Positions 1 through 9,250 of a stretch of 15,427 bases of DNA are shown here, one piece after another (position 1 is the stretch's first letter; each line of letters starts with the position of its first letter). The notes below the pieces were generated by a model that saw nothing but the letters and a program-made list of their open reading frames with translations, made no database searches and had not been told where the DNA came from. Both the position numbers and the translations under genes were made by a program. Origin of the DNA: Smittium mucronatum (taxonomy: Eukaryota; Kickxellomycota; Harpellomycetes; Harpellales; Legeriomycetaceae); NCBI GenBank assembly GCA_001953115.1, contig LSSL01000533.1, positions 1-15,427 on the forward strand, in the 5' to 3' direction.

Positions 1-700
1 GCAGTGGGCAGATCGGTCCTAGATAAAAATCTATACCCGCCAAAAAATGCATTTCTGGTCTTGGTTTTAGTTTTTTTTGATGTTGGATGGTGACGACCAA
101 TCATCATTAAACATGTATCTAAGATAATTGTATTTTTGAAGAATTTCTATATTTTGGTTCTGGGCTGTGAAAGGGAAATTTATTTTTGAACCAATTCTGA
201 GGATTCCGCACTTTGATGAGTTGATTTTCATTTCCCAGGCACTGGACCAATTAGAGAGTGATTTTAATGAATTTTGAAGAGACTCCGGTTTATTTGCAAT
301 TACCACCGCATCATAGGCGAATAGTAGCCCAGGAATGTTTTTTCCTAGTGAGGGGACATAAACTCCATCCATCCCCTCAAAAATATCGTTAATAAAAAAA
401 TTGAATAATACTGGGGATGCCGGGCATCCTTGCCGAACTCCACATTTGTAGTCGAATTTTCCTGTTGTTTGATTACCTATTCTTACTACCATTTTTGTGG
501 TGTGAGTTATATACCCCGGTAATTATTTTGGTCTTGTAGATTTCCTTAATTTTTGGAGCAGGTACCACAATATTTACATCCATAAATTCGGGTACTTCCC
601 CAATGTTTCAAATCTTTTTAACAATTTTAAAAATACTCTTAACAAGTTTTAAGGTAGGTTTTTTTTCAGATTTAAGCCTTTTTTTTTGTATAACAGAATT
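1..700 (-). pseudogene. Broken LINE-type (non-LTR) reverse transcriptase fragment
   Basis: The longest clean frame (492 down to 67, 141 codons) carries the reverse transcriptase motif GVRQGCPASPVLFNFFINDI at residues 18-37, followed by LLFAYDAVVIA, which is the place of the catalytic FADD box, and then a YNYLRYMF segment in place of the usual YLGY. Reading further upstream in another frame (697 to about 530) gives PTLKLVKSIFKIVKKI, a TGA stop at 608-610, then NIGEVPEFMDVNIVVPAPK, which matches the start of LINE reverse transcriptase domains. Only about 15 codons separate this from the second half, where roughly 90-110 would be expected, so an internal piece including the first catalytic Asp region appears deleted. 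Downstream, the frame stops at 67-69, but shifting one base at the A8 run (71-78) opens a frame to the window edge. The element is dead: one stop, one deletion, a catalytic substitution and a frameshift. The family call is from motif recognition; the clade is not determined. Confidence 0.88.
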
Positions 701-1363
701 TTATTGTAAAACTAAGATTTTTTAAAATTGTGGATTCGGATTTAACCAATTTCCGGTTTGAAATTTGATCGGGAATAAACTGAAGTCCCATTTTTCGTGG
801 TTATCATTTTCTATTTTATGATTAACTGGGTTTACCCAACTATTAGAAAATATAGTAAATCGAGAATCTTAATTATAAGATAACATAACTATAGCTTAAT
901 CGCTTGTCCTGAAAGGGTAAAAACGAGACACGTCTATTTGATAAAATCTTTGTGAAATAACGAAATAATCTCTTTCATAAAAAATTACAGGTTATTTTAG
1001 TATAAGTCAAGTTTTCGCTAAAAGCTAAAAATAATCAACTTTTTTATTACAAGAATTTTATTTTGGAAGTTAAGCGAAATTTTCGGGCAAAAATGAATGG
1101 TAAAAAAACAGATTCTGTAATCATTTTTCAAGATTTGAGAAAATTTCCAGATTTCGTCTACCGATTAATGCCATCCAAACTAAAGCACTAAGATTCGCAT
1201 AAAATGTGATTAAAAAAATGTTTTTAGTAGAAATAAATAAGGAAAGTGAATCTTAGATGAAAATTCAGGGGAAAAATGCGAATAATTTATATAGATATAA
1301 CATAAAAGTGTACAGGTTCAAAAGAATAAAAAGTGAGATAATTGAGATTTGAAAATAAGAAAT
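701..1363. other. Non-coding stretch between the LINE relic and HMG-CoA reductase
   Basis: This AT-rich interval has many stops in all frames and no recognisable gene. The part next to 1363 should be the 3' UTR of the reductase. A stop-free minus-strand stretch of about 40 codons around 730-865 (including FSNSWVNPVNHK) has protein-like composition but no start codon and no homology I can name; it might be more of the decayed LINE or chance. Confidence 0.5.
1043..1062 (-). promoter_or_regulatory. Candidate polyadenylation signals for HMG-CoA reductase
   Basis: On the minus strand two canonical AATAAA hexamers lie at 1057-1062 and 1043-1048, about 300 bases downstream of the reductase stop codon. 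A weaker TATAAA variant lies closer, at 1286-1291. In a sequence this AT rich such hexamers occur by chance, so these are candidates only; the real cleavage site cannot be read from the sequence. Confidence 0.25.
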
Positions 1364-4300
1364 TTAATTGGCCTTTCTGTTAAGAGCAATGTGGCTCTTA
1401 ACTAAATCTCCGGTGCAAAGAGCAGCTAGTAAACTCAACTCGCCTGCCATAACCGTACCTGCAATTATTTTTGCAAGACGTTGAGCATTGGAGCCCGGAG
1501 CATCGTAATTAGGTCCCAAACAGCCTAGCATAGATAAACAACTCTGTTGTGGTTTAAGACCTGTTCCTCCTCCAATTGTACCCACCTCTATACAAGGCAT
1601 TGTAACACTAACAACCAAATCATCACCCTTCTGCTCCATGAAAGTCAGACACATTGAGGACTCAACATTTTGAGCTGGATCTTGACCAGTTGCTAGGAAT
1701 ATAGCTGTAAGAATATTTGAAGCATGAGCATTGAATCCACCCATGGCCCCAGCCATGGCTGACCCCACCAAATTTTTTTTCGTGTTAACTTCAACCAGCT
1801 TAGAAATTGAGGTTTTTAAAACGCTTGATACAACAGATTCAGGTATAACAGCCTCGGCAACAATGGACTTTCCACGACCATCAATCCAATTGATTGAAGC
1901 TGGTTTTTTGTCAGTACAATAATTTCCGCTAATCGAAATCACTTTAGAGCCCTCGAAGGTACTCAAAATCAAACGAAGAGCATTCTCGGTGCCTTTAGAA
2001 ATCATATTCATTCCCATAGCATCACCAGTAAATGTTTTGAAGCGGATAAAACACATTCTCCCGGCAAGAGTAGTCTTAACACTAAGCAACTTTGCGAATC
2101 TAGATGTGGATTCGAATGATTGTTTTAATTCCTGGAATCCTTCTTCACTATCCGCCCAAGTTTTTAATTCATAGGCAGATCTCAAATTAGACATTTCAAG
2201 ACATGGACCCCTCGTCATTCCGTCATTAACCAGGAAACTAGAGACACCCCCGCCTAAACTGATAGCCTTACATCCTCTACTGGTAGAAGCAATAAGTGCG
2301 CCTTCTGTAGTTGCCATGGGAATAAACAGACTTTCATCATTTATCAACAATGGACCAGCAACTCCAACGGGAATAGGCAGATAGCCAATCACATTTTCAC
2401 AACATTGTCCAATAACAGAAGAATAGTCATAGCTTTCATATGGCAAGGAATTCATGGAATCCAAATCACCAGTAATTTTTCCGAATGTGACCAATCTCCT
2501 TATTTTAACGGCTCTGGTGGGATCATTCAGTTTACCCTCGAGAGCATATTGCTGTACGAATCCGTGAATTACCAAATCAACAATTTCTTGGTCTAGTAGC
2601 CCTTCAGGCCCATTATTGTTAAGGAGATCAAGTTTTAATTTGAGAGATGCAGCAGATGCATTGTCGAGCTTCCCATTTTCGTCAAAAGTATAAATGACCT
2701 TTTCGAACTTTTCAGAAAGCTCTCCTGCAACTACAATCTTTGGCTGTTCATTTTGAACTATATCATTATTGGGAATCAGATCGACAACCTTTGCGGGGTC
2801 GGACTCTTCGGTATTACTATCGTCGGTGTTTGACGAAGACGTGTTAATGTTGGAAGCTAAACTCATTTTAGGGTAAATAAGAGATCTTCCGATTTTTTTG
2901 AGACCTAAAGAGTTCAAAATGGGATTGCGCTTAGATCGATTAACTTTTTGCTTTGAGGGTTCTTTCGAGAAGGCAAAATAGATGTTCAACAGAATAGATA
3001 TAACAAGCAAAGCAGATAGTTGCACGGAATTGATGCTGCTTTTGAATAAACCAGCGTTAAAAGAGAATGTGGATTTATCTAACTGCGAACTAACGACACC
3101 ATCAGATACTTTGGTCGGATCGACAACATATTCTGTGGGTACGTTAATGAACAGGTGAAGACTAGAATCTTTTGGAGATGATTGAGAGATATTCAAGACT
3201 AGAGGTTTAATAAGGCTATCATATTGCAAATAACCAGTTGACTCGAAGCTAAACGCCTTGGCAGGGAGATTGTTTGAAGATTTTGAGGCAGAAGGAGCAA
3301 AAGACAATTTTAAATCCATAAAATTCATTAGAAGAAATGCGAAAATGGCCAAAAATTTGATTCTTGAGATCAATTTTGAATCTTTACTTGAAGCTTCAGA
3401 AATGAGAGTTTTATAATTAATGGATTTCAAGGCATCAGATCTAGCAGAAGGCTTTTTTAGTGCAGATATTCTGGTTTGCATTAAATTAACCTTAAGAGTA
3501 AGTATTGATATGTATGTGGTAAACATGAAAACAGCGTCGAAGAACAGTATAAAAATAGAAAACAAACACACAATACGGACACTTTGAATTCCTGAAGCGC
3601 ATCCAGCAAGTAAGATAGTAAATTCAATACCATAACCTTTTAACAAAGAAGGCAAACAAGATTTGATACCGCTCTCCATAATTTCGTTTTGGTCCATTAA
3701 TATTATATTTCTTGACTTTTTAGATGAATTGGATTTTTTAAAATTCTGAACAAAAGACAGAATAGTAGATTTAGCCAAAATTATGTGTTTATCAAACCCA
3801 TGACTGATAAATAGGAAGGGCAAGCTTTCAGAAAGTATAACCGACTCAATTTTTAAGCCAAAAGCTTTAAAAGAGAAAAAGGCAAGTAAAACAGCAGCCA
3901 CCTGAGTCACAACGACGGTTATTCCCAGAGAATATTTAGAGCCTAGGCCATTCATTGTGGAGAAAAGCTGGATTAAAAAGATGAACATAATGGAGTAGGT
4001 AAATAATACCAAAGAAATTTCAGAAGGATTAGCTTGTTTAAGCATATCTGATATTCTCCATAAGAAATTTTGGCTAATTACAGCAACCAAAGGGAGACTG
4101 GAGCGATCTTTAATAAGTCTGGAAGATATGTTTTCCTTGGATTTTCCAGTAGATTTGGAATAATCAAAAGTGAAATCAGGGGCCTGGGAAGACACTTGCT
4201 TCCACCATGAGTGAGCAGCAGCTTTTTGAGAAGAGGTGGTAGTGTTTAGGTACACAGCTATAACAGCAGCTTGAGCACCTGTGACGCCACCAGAAGGATT

Positions 4301-4837
4301 AGTCCGCTTATCTAAGAAAAGATAAGAAAGTTCGGGATCTAGATATGTGGAGACCCTATCCTCAGGGATTGCTGGACTATGGAAAGGGCTAAGAACCACT
4401 TTAGTATCTAAAATTTGATTAATGTTCTTGGAGGAAATTTTCTCGCCATTAGGAAAAGAATCGAGACTGTTGTTTGATATTTCATCGACGAAGCTCTGAA
4501 CTTTTTGAATATATTGCTTCCGAAGTATTCCTCTAGAATCAAAGGCACCATGAGTTCTAAAAATGATTGTATACAGCTCAGCAGAACTTGATGAAGCTTC
4601 GTAATCTGAATTAAAATTGGCAGAAAGATCCGTTTGTAACAAATTTGCCTCGCCGTTCTCAATTATGTACGTAAAACTCGTGCCTGGAAACTTGAGATTA
4701 GGTCGCCTAAACACATCTTCATCCTTGATGGAAGTCCATAACCAGTAAAGGGGAATGGATATAACCACCAGAACGAATGCAATTGACTCTATGGGGTTTC
4801 TGATGGGGAATCTGAACACTTTTCTCAGCGCTGACAT
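1364..4837 (-). CDS. HMG1: 3-hydroxy-3-methylglutaryl-CoA reductase (class I, fungal type, ER membrane)
   Basis: This 1157-residue protein reduces HMG-CoA to mevalonate with two NADPH, the committed step of the mevalonate/sterol pathway, in the ER membrane. The N-terminus has a fungal HPIH-like start (RNPIES, then a membrane helix at about 17-35). Further hydrophobic segments lie near 272-293, 303-325, 332-347, 403-445, 489-506 and 604-622; those at about 270-450 form the sterol-sensing domain (ESLPFLFISHGFDK at 337-350). A polar acidic linker rich in S/N/T/D (about 625-700) leads to the catalytic domain: ENVIGYLPIPVGVAGPL (814-830), TTEG with catalytic Glu845, NADPH motif DAMGMNM (939-945), DKK 976-978 with catalytic Lys977, GQD with Asp1053, and KSH with catalytic His1149. 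All four catalytic residues are present. The ORF is one uninterrupted exon. The ATG at 4835-4837 is favoured because it gives the full N-terminus and has A at -3. Asp1144 replaces a His common at that non-catalytic position, and the animal C-terminal AMPK serine is absent (LNRK). Confidence 0.98.
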   Translation of the reverse strand: MSALRKVFRFPIRNPIESIAFVLVVISIPLYWLWTSIKDEDVFRRPNLKFPGTSFTYIIENGEANLLQTDLSANFNSDYEASSSSAELYTIIFRTHGAFDSRGILRKQYIQKVQSFVDEISNNSLDSFPNGEKISSKNINQILDTKVVLSPFHSPAIPEDRVSTYLDPELSYLFLDKRTNPSGGVTGAQAAVIAVYLNTTTSSQKAAAHSWWKQVSSQAPDFTFDYSKSTGKSKENISSRLIKDRSSLPLVAVISQNFLWRISDMLKQANPSEISLVLFTYSIMFIFLIQLFSTMNGLGSKYSLGITVVVTQVAAVLLAFFSFKAFGLKIESVILSESLPFLFISHGFDKHIILAKSTILSFVQNFKKSNSSKKSRNIILMDQNEIMESGIKSCLPSLLKGYGIEFTILLAGCASGIQSVRIVCLFSIFILFFDAVFMFTTYISILTLKVNLMQTRISALKKPSARSDALKSINYKTLISEASSKDSKLISRIKFLAIFAFLLMNFMDLKLSFAPSASKSSNNLPAKAFSFESTGYLQYDSLIKPLVLNISQSSPKDSSLHLFINVPTEYVVDPTKVSDGVVSSQLDKSTFSFNAGLFKSSINSVQLSALLVISILLNIYFAFSKEPSKQKVNRSKRNPILNSLGLKKIGRSLIYPKMSLASNINTSSSNTDDSNTEESDPAKVVDLIPNNDIVQNEQPKIVVAGELSEKFEKVIYTFDENGKLDNASAASLKLKLDLLNNNGPEGLLDQEIVDLVIHGFVQQYALEGKLNDPTRAVKIRRLVTFGKITGDLDSMNSLPYESYDYSSVIGQCCENVIGYLPIPVGVAGPLLINDESLFIPMATTEGALIASTSRGCKAISLGGGVSSFLVNDGMTRGPCLEMSNLRSAYELKTWADSEEGFQELKQSFESTSRFAKLLSVKTTLAGRMCFIRFKTFTGDAMGMNMISKGTENALRLILSTFEGSKVISISGNYCTDKKPASINWIDGRGKSIVAEAVIPESVVSSVLKTSISKLVEVNTKKNLVGSAMAGAMGGFNAHASNILTAIFLATGQDPAQNVESSMCLTFMEQKGDDLVVSVTMPCIEVGTIGGGTGLKPQQSCLSMLGCLGPNYDAPGSNAQRLAKIIAGTVMAGELSLLAALCTGDLVKSHIALNRKAN

Positions 4838-5300
4838 GGTTCTGAAAGGTGTTTATGGAGAAACGGCGAGAATAAAAAAGGGTGAAAAAAAGTAAAAGAA
4901 AAAGTGCGAAATTTGATCAAGAAACCAGTTTTATTGATGACGGGAAGGTAAAAGACTTGAAGATATAACTGCCAGCAGAATGCGGTGTGAAAATATATTG
5001 ATTGTTTCTGAAACAAGTTGTTTGTTTAAAAAACTTTTGTACAATTTAATACCAAATGAGACAATCTCTCTCGATCGATCTTTTGAAATATATTGGCCAG
5101 ATAAAACATATTCCAGTAGCCACTAACCTTACAGATTGAGAAGTCAATCATACATGTTGATAGCCAATTGCATAAATCTGAACAAATAAACAATTGGGCT
5201 ACACTTTTGCGAATAAAAATCCACTTGAAATCATAACCGTCAGACCAAACCAAACCAAACGCATAACTGCTGTTTATATTGCTTCTATACGTTAATGCAA
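4838..5300 (-). promoter_or_regulatory. Leader and probable promoter region of HMG-CoA reductase
   Basis: Directly upstream of the ATG the minus strand reads TTTCAGAACC, giving A at -3, a favourable start context. The next 60 or so bases (about 4858-4912) are strongly pyrimidine rich on the coding strand, as is common in fungal leaders. A CCAAT box lies on the minus strand at 5092-5096 (about 255 bases upstream) and another at 5193-5197. A TATAAA lies at 5273-5278, rather far away (about 436 bases). A TCACCC inside the pyrimidine tract resembles part of a sterol regulatory element, but no complete SRE or E-box pair is visible. The promoter assignment rests on position; the boxes are weak evidence. 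Confidence 0.35.
5245..5260. repeat. CCAAA x3 short tandem repeat
   Basis: Three perfect copies of the pentamer CCAAA lie in tandem (5245-5249, 5250-5254, 5255-5259) plus one further C. It sits about 410 bases upstream of the reductase start codon. It may be a simple repeat or a cluster of factor sites; nothing in the sequence decides between these. Confidence 0.6.
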
Positions 5301-5839
5301 GCTACCATTTGCTGCAAAATTTATCGCTCATCTGGAGAATAATAAAGAAAACGCCAGATTAAGACAATTAAGAGAAATGCACTCTTATTTGTTCGTTTAA
5401 TTTTCTTTTTAGAAATTATCTAGTCATCGAGTCCAAAGGTTCCGTATGATCCTCCTGTAGCAAATAAGATCATCTGCTGCGTAATTATATTTACTTCTTT
5501 GTGAATACATAATAAATAATCTACCCAATATTTACGGGATATGTAATATAATAAATATTTCCATTTTTTAATTGGAGCTTGGCAACAGATGATGACCTAA
5601 AAGGGTACCTAAATATCCATATCAGTCACATTTATTTATCAGCCTCAAATGAGCTATTAGTGTTTGCCATCATTGGTTAATTTGAAATTTGAAACATTTT
5701 TTCTGGAATTTCCGTCTTTATCCACGTTTTTTTTTTGATCGACCCCTACATGGATGAAGTTGACTTGGAGTTACTATTTGCCTTAAAGATATTGCATTAC
5801 ACATTTTCAGAGAACTCAGTAAAAAAAAAGAAGTCGAAT
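5301..5839. other. Intergenic stretch with no recognisable feature
   Basis: Moderately AT-rich non-coding sequence between the reductase promoter region and the retroelement relic. It contains poly-T and poly-A runs (around 5728 and 5820) and short stop-interrupted frames only. I see no gene, RNA or repeat that I can support. Confidence 0.5.
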
Positions 5840-6322
5840 TTAAGCTAGTTTTGATGCATAGAGATCTGCATTCCGATTGAAGAATAACGATTGGCATAAG
5901 TTAATGGCTACAAATATAGCGTCAACTTCAATTGCCGGAAAACTTGGTCAAATTTGGCTTCTGGAAATAGTGAAAAAAATGTTGGGCTAGCCAGCTCAAT
6001 AGGTGCTTTAGAAATCAGTACCCAGGTCTTATCACTCCAGCTGCATAATTTACCCAGAGATATAATCAGCCACCTTATGGCTATTCCCATTTCATGCCCT
6101 AGATATGTAACCAATGGGAAACACCGCCTCGAAATAAAAATTTGGATGTAGACATCCAGACCTTTGGGGCACAGTCTATTTTTTTGCACTTGGATACGGA
6201 AGGCATAGCGCCAAAAAAAATTGTCACATGATCTTATGTTTAGGCCAAAATCGTAAGAACGAGCCATGCCAATAATTATAATGATCGCCCAAGTTCGGAA
6301 ACACAATTTGAAACGCATCAAT
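5840..6322 (-). pseudogene. Probable retroelement relic (RNase H end and linker, DIRS- or gypsy-like)
   Basis: A GC-richer island (about 40% GC by hand count over 5941-6300) stands out from its flanks. The minus-strand frame through 6322-5840 has about ten internal stops and no obvious indel. It contains ISRA-stop-NGNSHKVADYIS (VADYIS at 6056-6073), then LE-stop (6037-6032), DLGTDF, a segment PNIFFTISRSQI, and PSFPAIEVDAIFVAIN ending at 5900. This order resembles the end of an RNase H domain (N..AD..SR), the EW.L....F linker, and the P.ID.FA...N ... P..EA..VDAF segment known in DIRS/gypsy-type elements. Several stops fall where Trp is expected, as from TGG to TGA or TAG. A different minus frame (6318 to 5908) is open for 136 codons from an ATG, but its product matches nothing I know and I treat it as a shadow. 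The family call is inference. Confidence 0.4.
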
Positions 6323-6860
6323 TGAAAACATCTAATTATAACTAGGACATCGACCCCTAAAGAATAGCCTTATTTGTTCATCGATATAATTTAGGTAAAC
6401 TCCAAGTCGAAAATTATATTACCATCATGCATTACATGTTTGATTTGTGTGTGAAAGTGAAGCCATATTCTAGTTTTTTCAATATTCATTCACATTAAAA
6501 CCTTCAAAGCGATAGGAAGTGATGTGTCATTAATGTTCTATATTTTTTGGAAAAAAAAAATAACTTTGATAGGAATGAATTTTTATCATTTAACTCTTTG
6601 GTCCGTGTATTGATCTTTCGAAGCTGAAATCCTAAAAATTACGAAAGGATATGCATGAAATAATTCAAGACAGAAACCGGACCTAATTTTACTGCGTACA
6701 TTACTCAAACATTATAAATATTTGCTGTAAATAAAGGACTACTATTTCACCGAGCTATCGCCTTTTTCGGCCTCAAAAATACGTTGAGCTGCCTATTTAT
6801 TTAAATACCAGCTTTCTATTTGGTAGATTTCATAGTGTATCAAACTTCGTGTGGGAATTC
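6323..6860. other. Transition zone into AT-rich block, no gene seen
   Basis: Composition falls from roughly 40% GC in the relic to values typical of the AT-rich block. Frames are short on both strands, and I see no motif, RNA or repeat. A GTTT-type short run occurs at about 6867-6880. Confidence 0.45.
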
Positions 6861-7608
6861 CGAACTATGTTTGTTTGTTTACTAAAACCCCGCATTCCAT
6901 TTTTGCGACAACATTTCAAAAGATGTTAAATCTCTATTTGTTGGATATTTCAGATCCATTATACGTGATATTTTGTTTAAAAAAAATCCTTGTAAATAAA
7001 ATTTATAAAGCCGTCACCTTACTATTTCACATTCAAAAGTGAAAGTAAATGTAAAAATGAAAAATACTTTTATTTGCTGAATAACTCCAAGATCTATGTT
7101 TTATTTGCGGTATTTGGAATTTTCAACGTCAAATAATTTTTTTTATGTTTAAAGATCCAAATAAATCATTATTACTAATATTATCTTTATATTTTGAAGC
7201 TTTAATAGCTCTGTTGAAAAATTATTATATTTATTAAAACCAGCCGCAGTTAAGCGGATAAGTTATTTTTACAGTAACTACGATAACCTCTAATAAATAA
7301 TAAACAAAGTTGATTTTAGATCTGTTCCACGTATTCCCATATGTCAATATTCGATATTTCCCCGAAGTTTGATTTAACAATTATTATTATTTCATTACAA
7401 GTTTAATTTACAATCTTTACAAGATTTTTGTTTTATATAAGGCGATACCTATTGAAGCTTAAAAATAATGAAACATCTGTTTATCCATCAAGTTCTTGGG
7501 ATAATTAGAGACAATTAGAGAAATTTTCTATATACATCATACTATTATATACCATCTATAATCTGGATATTGTATTTCAGAATTTTAAAAATAAATTTGA
7601 TTAGATTT

Positions 7609-7628
7609 AAATCCATTTTTATGGATTT
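7609..7628. repeat. Perfect hairpin, AAATCCAT / ATGGATTT arms
   Basis: The 8-base arms 7609-7616 and 7621-7628 are exact reverse complements separated by a TTTT loop. The arms contain the ATCCA/TGGAT core that recurs in other palindromes of the AT-rich block. Confidence 0.6.
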
Positions 7629-8047
7629 TTTTTTGTTTAAAGATCTTAATCTAGATAAAAAAAAGAAGGAGTAAAATATACACATATATCAACCTAAAAA
7701 AAATCGGTTTTGGAAGAAAAAAATATCTTAACCAAAAAAAAAAAATCTTGGATTTTATGTTATCAACGACCATTAAAAACTTAATCTACTATTTAATTAT
7801 TATATCCCTACTTTTTTTGTTAAAAAATGACAGAAGAACGTTTATTAGCAAGATATTATATACATTTGAAAAAAAAAAAACTAAAAAAAACTATCTGCAT
7901 CTTCAATTTCATTAAATAGAGTCAACTTTTTTTCGATATATTGAATACATTTTTCGAATAATGATAAAAAATAATTACTGTTTATCAATACAAAAATAAA
8001 CCTTCGATAACACAAGCTCATTTTTCTAATCACTGGTTTCAATCTTA

Positions 8048-8244
8048 ATACATCACTTTATTTCTCCTCAGGAATCCAGCATACTTTAAGCAATCCTGAA
8101 TGGGATATGTTGGAATATAGATATGACTCCTATTTTCCTTAGTTACACAGCCAGTAGATCTGCAGAGGATCCATTAGCGCTGATGATATCTACTTTCTCT
8201 ACTTTTTGCACTCTTTCTTTACTAATTTTTTTTTCGCATAATCT
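8048..8244 (-). other. GC-richer patch with overlapping open frames, possible gene relic
   Basis: This patch is visibly richer in G and C than its flanks. On the minus strand one frame is open for 33 codons (8244 to 8146) and ends VDIISANGSSADLLAV then stop. A second frame is open for 42 codons (8173 to 8048) and contains SHIYIPTYPIQDCLKYAG. Both have balanced amino acid composition, unlike the surrounding AT-driven peptides. An A9 run (8225-8233) precedes them and could hide a frameshift. Neither peptide matches a family I recognise. It could be a decayed gene or transposon end, or a conserved non-coding patch. Confidence 0.22.
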
Positions 8245-8615
8245 TTACCCATTTTACCTGCTAATAAAAAAGCGTGTTATTAAAGCTAACCTATTTTTCA
8301 CTAGTCTTTTTTTACAGTTAAAAAAAATCGATTGATTAAATCAAATTAAAGACGGATAAACTTTAATTTTGAAAAAAATAACGTATTAAAGCCTACATTT
8401 CAATAAAACCTTGGATTTTTTCAGAATTTATTTTAAAAAAATGCTTATGAGTATTCAAATTTACATAAAATTTGTTTTTAAACTTTTATTTTCCTTCGAT
8501 TTTTATATACTTTTGCCATTTTCCTTTAAGAAATGGGAACCTTTCTTTCTTTTGAAAAGTTTAGCGTTTTAATATGACCTTATATGCTTTTTCGATTTAA
8601 TGCTGATTTTTTTAG

Positions 8616-8635
8616 TGGATTTTTATTAAAATCCA
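8616..8635. repeat. Perfect hairpin, TGGATTTT / AAAATCCA arms
   Basis: The 8-base arms 8616-8623 and 8628-8635 are exact reverse complements with a TATT loop. The arms match those of the hairpin at 7609-7628 in the opposite order. Confidence 0.6.
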
Positions 8636-9250
8636 TTGTAAATTGATTTATCATTACAATACTTTCTGAATATTATATTAGTTTAATGAATAAAAGTATT
8701 CATAATAGTATACATTTCAGCATAAAAAATGAGATCCAGTAAAGTTAAAAAAAACCCCTATTAATAATTTCGTTTAAAAAAATTGAATTTTTTACCTTTT
8801 TATAGATATAAATTTCAAAAAAATGAATAAGTGGTTTTGATTTAAAAAAAATTAATAATAATAAAAATTTACCAAATTAATATTTCAAAAATCAATTCAA
8901 TATAACTCTTGAAACTATATGTTAAAACTCCGTTTTGAAATTTTATAGATTATTTTTGTTGTTGAACTGTGGAGAAAATTCGTTATTTAAATAAAACTAT
9001 CTATCTCATTCGCTTAACTTCAAATATTCTGAAATAAAATCATGATTTTTAGAACATCTTATTTTTATTAAACCTTATATTTCTTTATTAAATTTTTTTT
9101 ATTCCATCAGTAATTCAGAAACCCAATTCTGACATTGTGATTATTTTAAAACCATATCCATATATTACTATAAAACCAAAAAAATAAAATTCTAAAAAAA
9201 TAAATGCCATTATGGAAATTTCCTAATATCATTTATCTTTTACCTTGATC

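Noticed and set aside
1731..2596. Three short plus-strand open frames inside the reductase gene
   Set aside because: They lie antisense to the strongly conserved catalytic domain and translate to no recognisable protein; they are shadows of the real frame.
4408..4662. 84-codon minus-strand frame inside the reductase N-terminal half
   Set aside because: It overlaps the reductase in another frame of the same strand and has no family features.
4858..4912. Sterol regulatory element in the reductase leader
   Set aside because: Only a TCACCC fragment within a pyrimidine tract is present; a full SRE or E-box is absent.
5026..5253. 75-codon minus-strand frame upstream of the reductase
   Set aside because: It starts at TTG rather than ATG, lies in the presumed promoter, and matches no family.
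5954..6151. 65-codon plus-strand frame in the GC-richer island
   Set aside because: It lies opposite the frame with retroelement-like order; its product is unrecognisable and it is probably a shadow.
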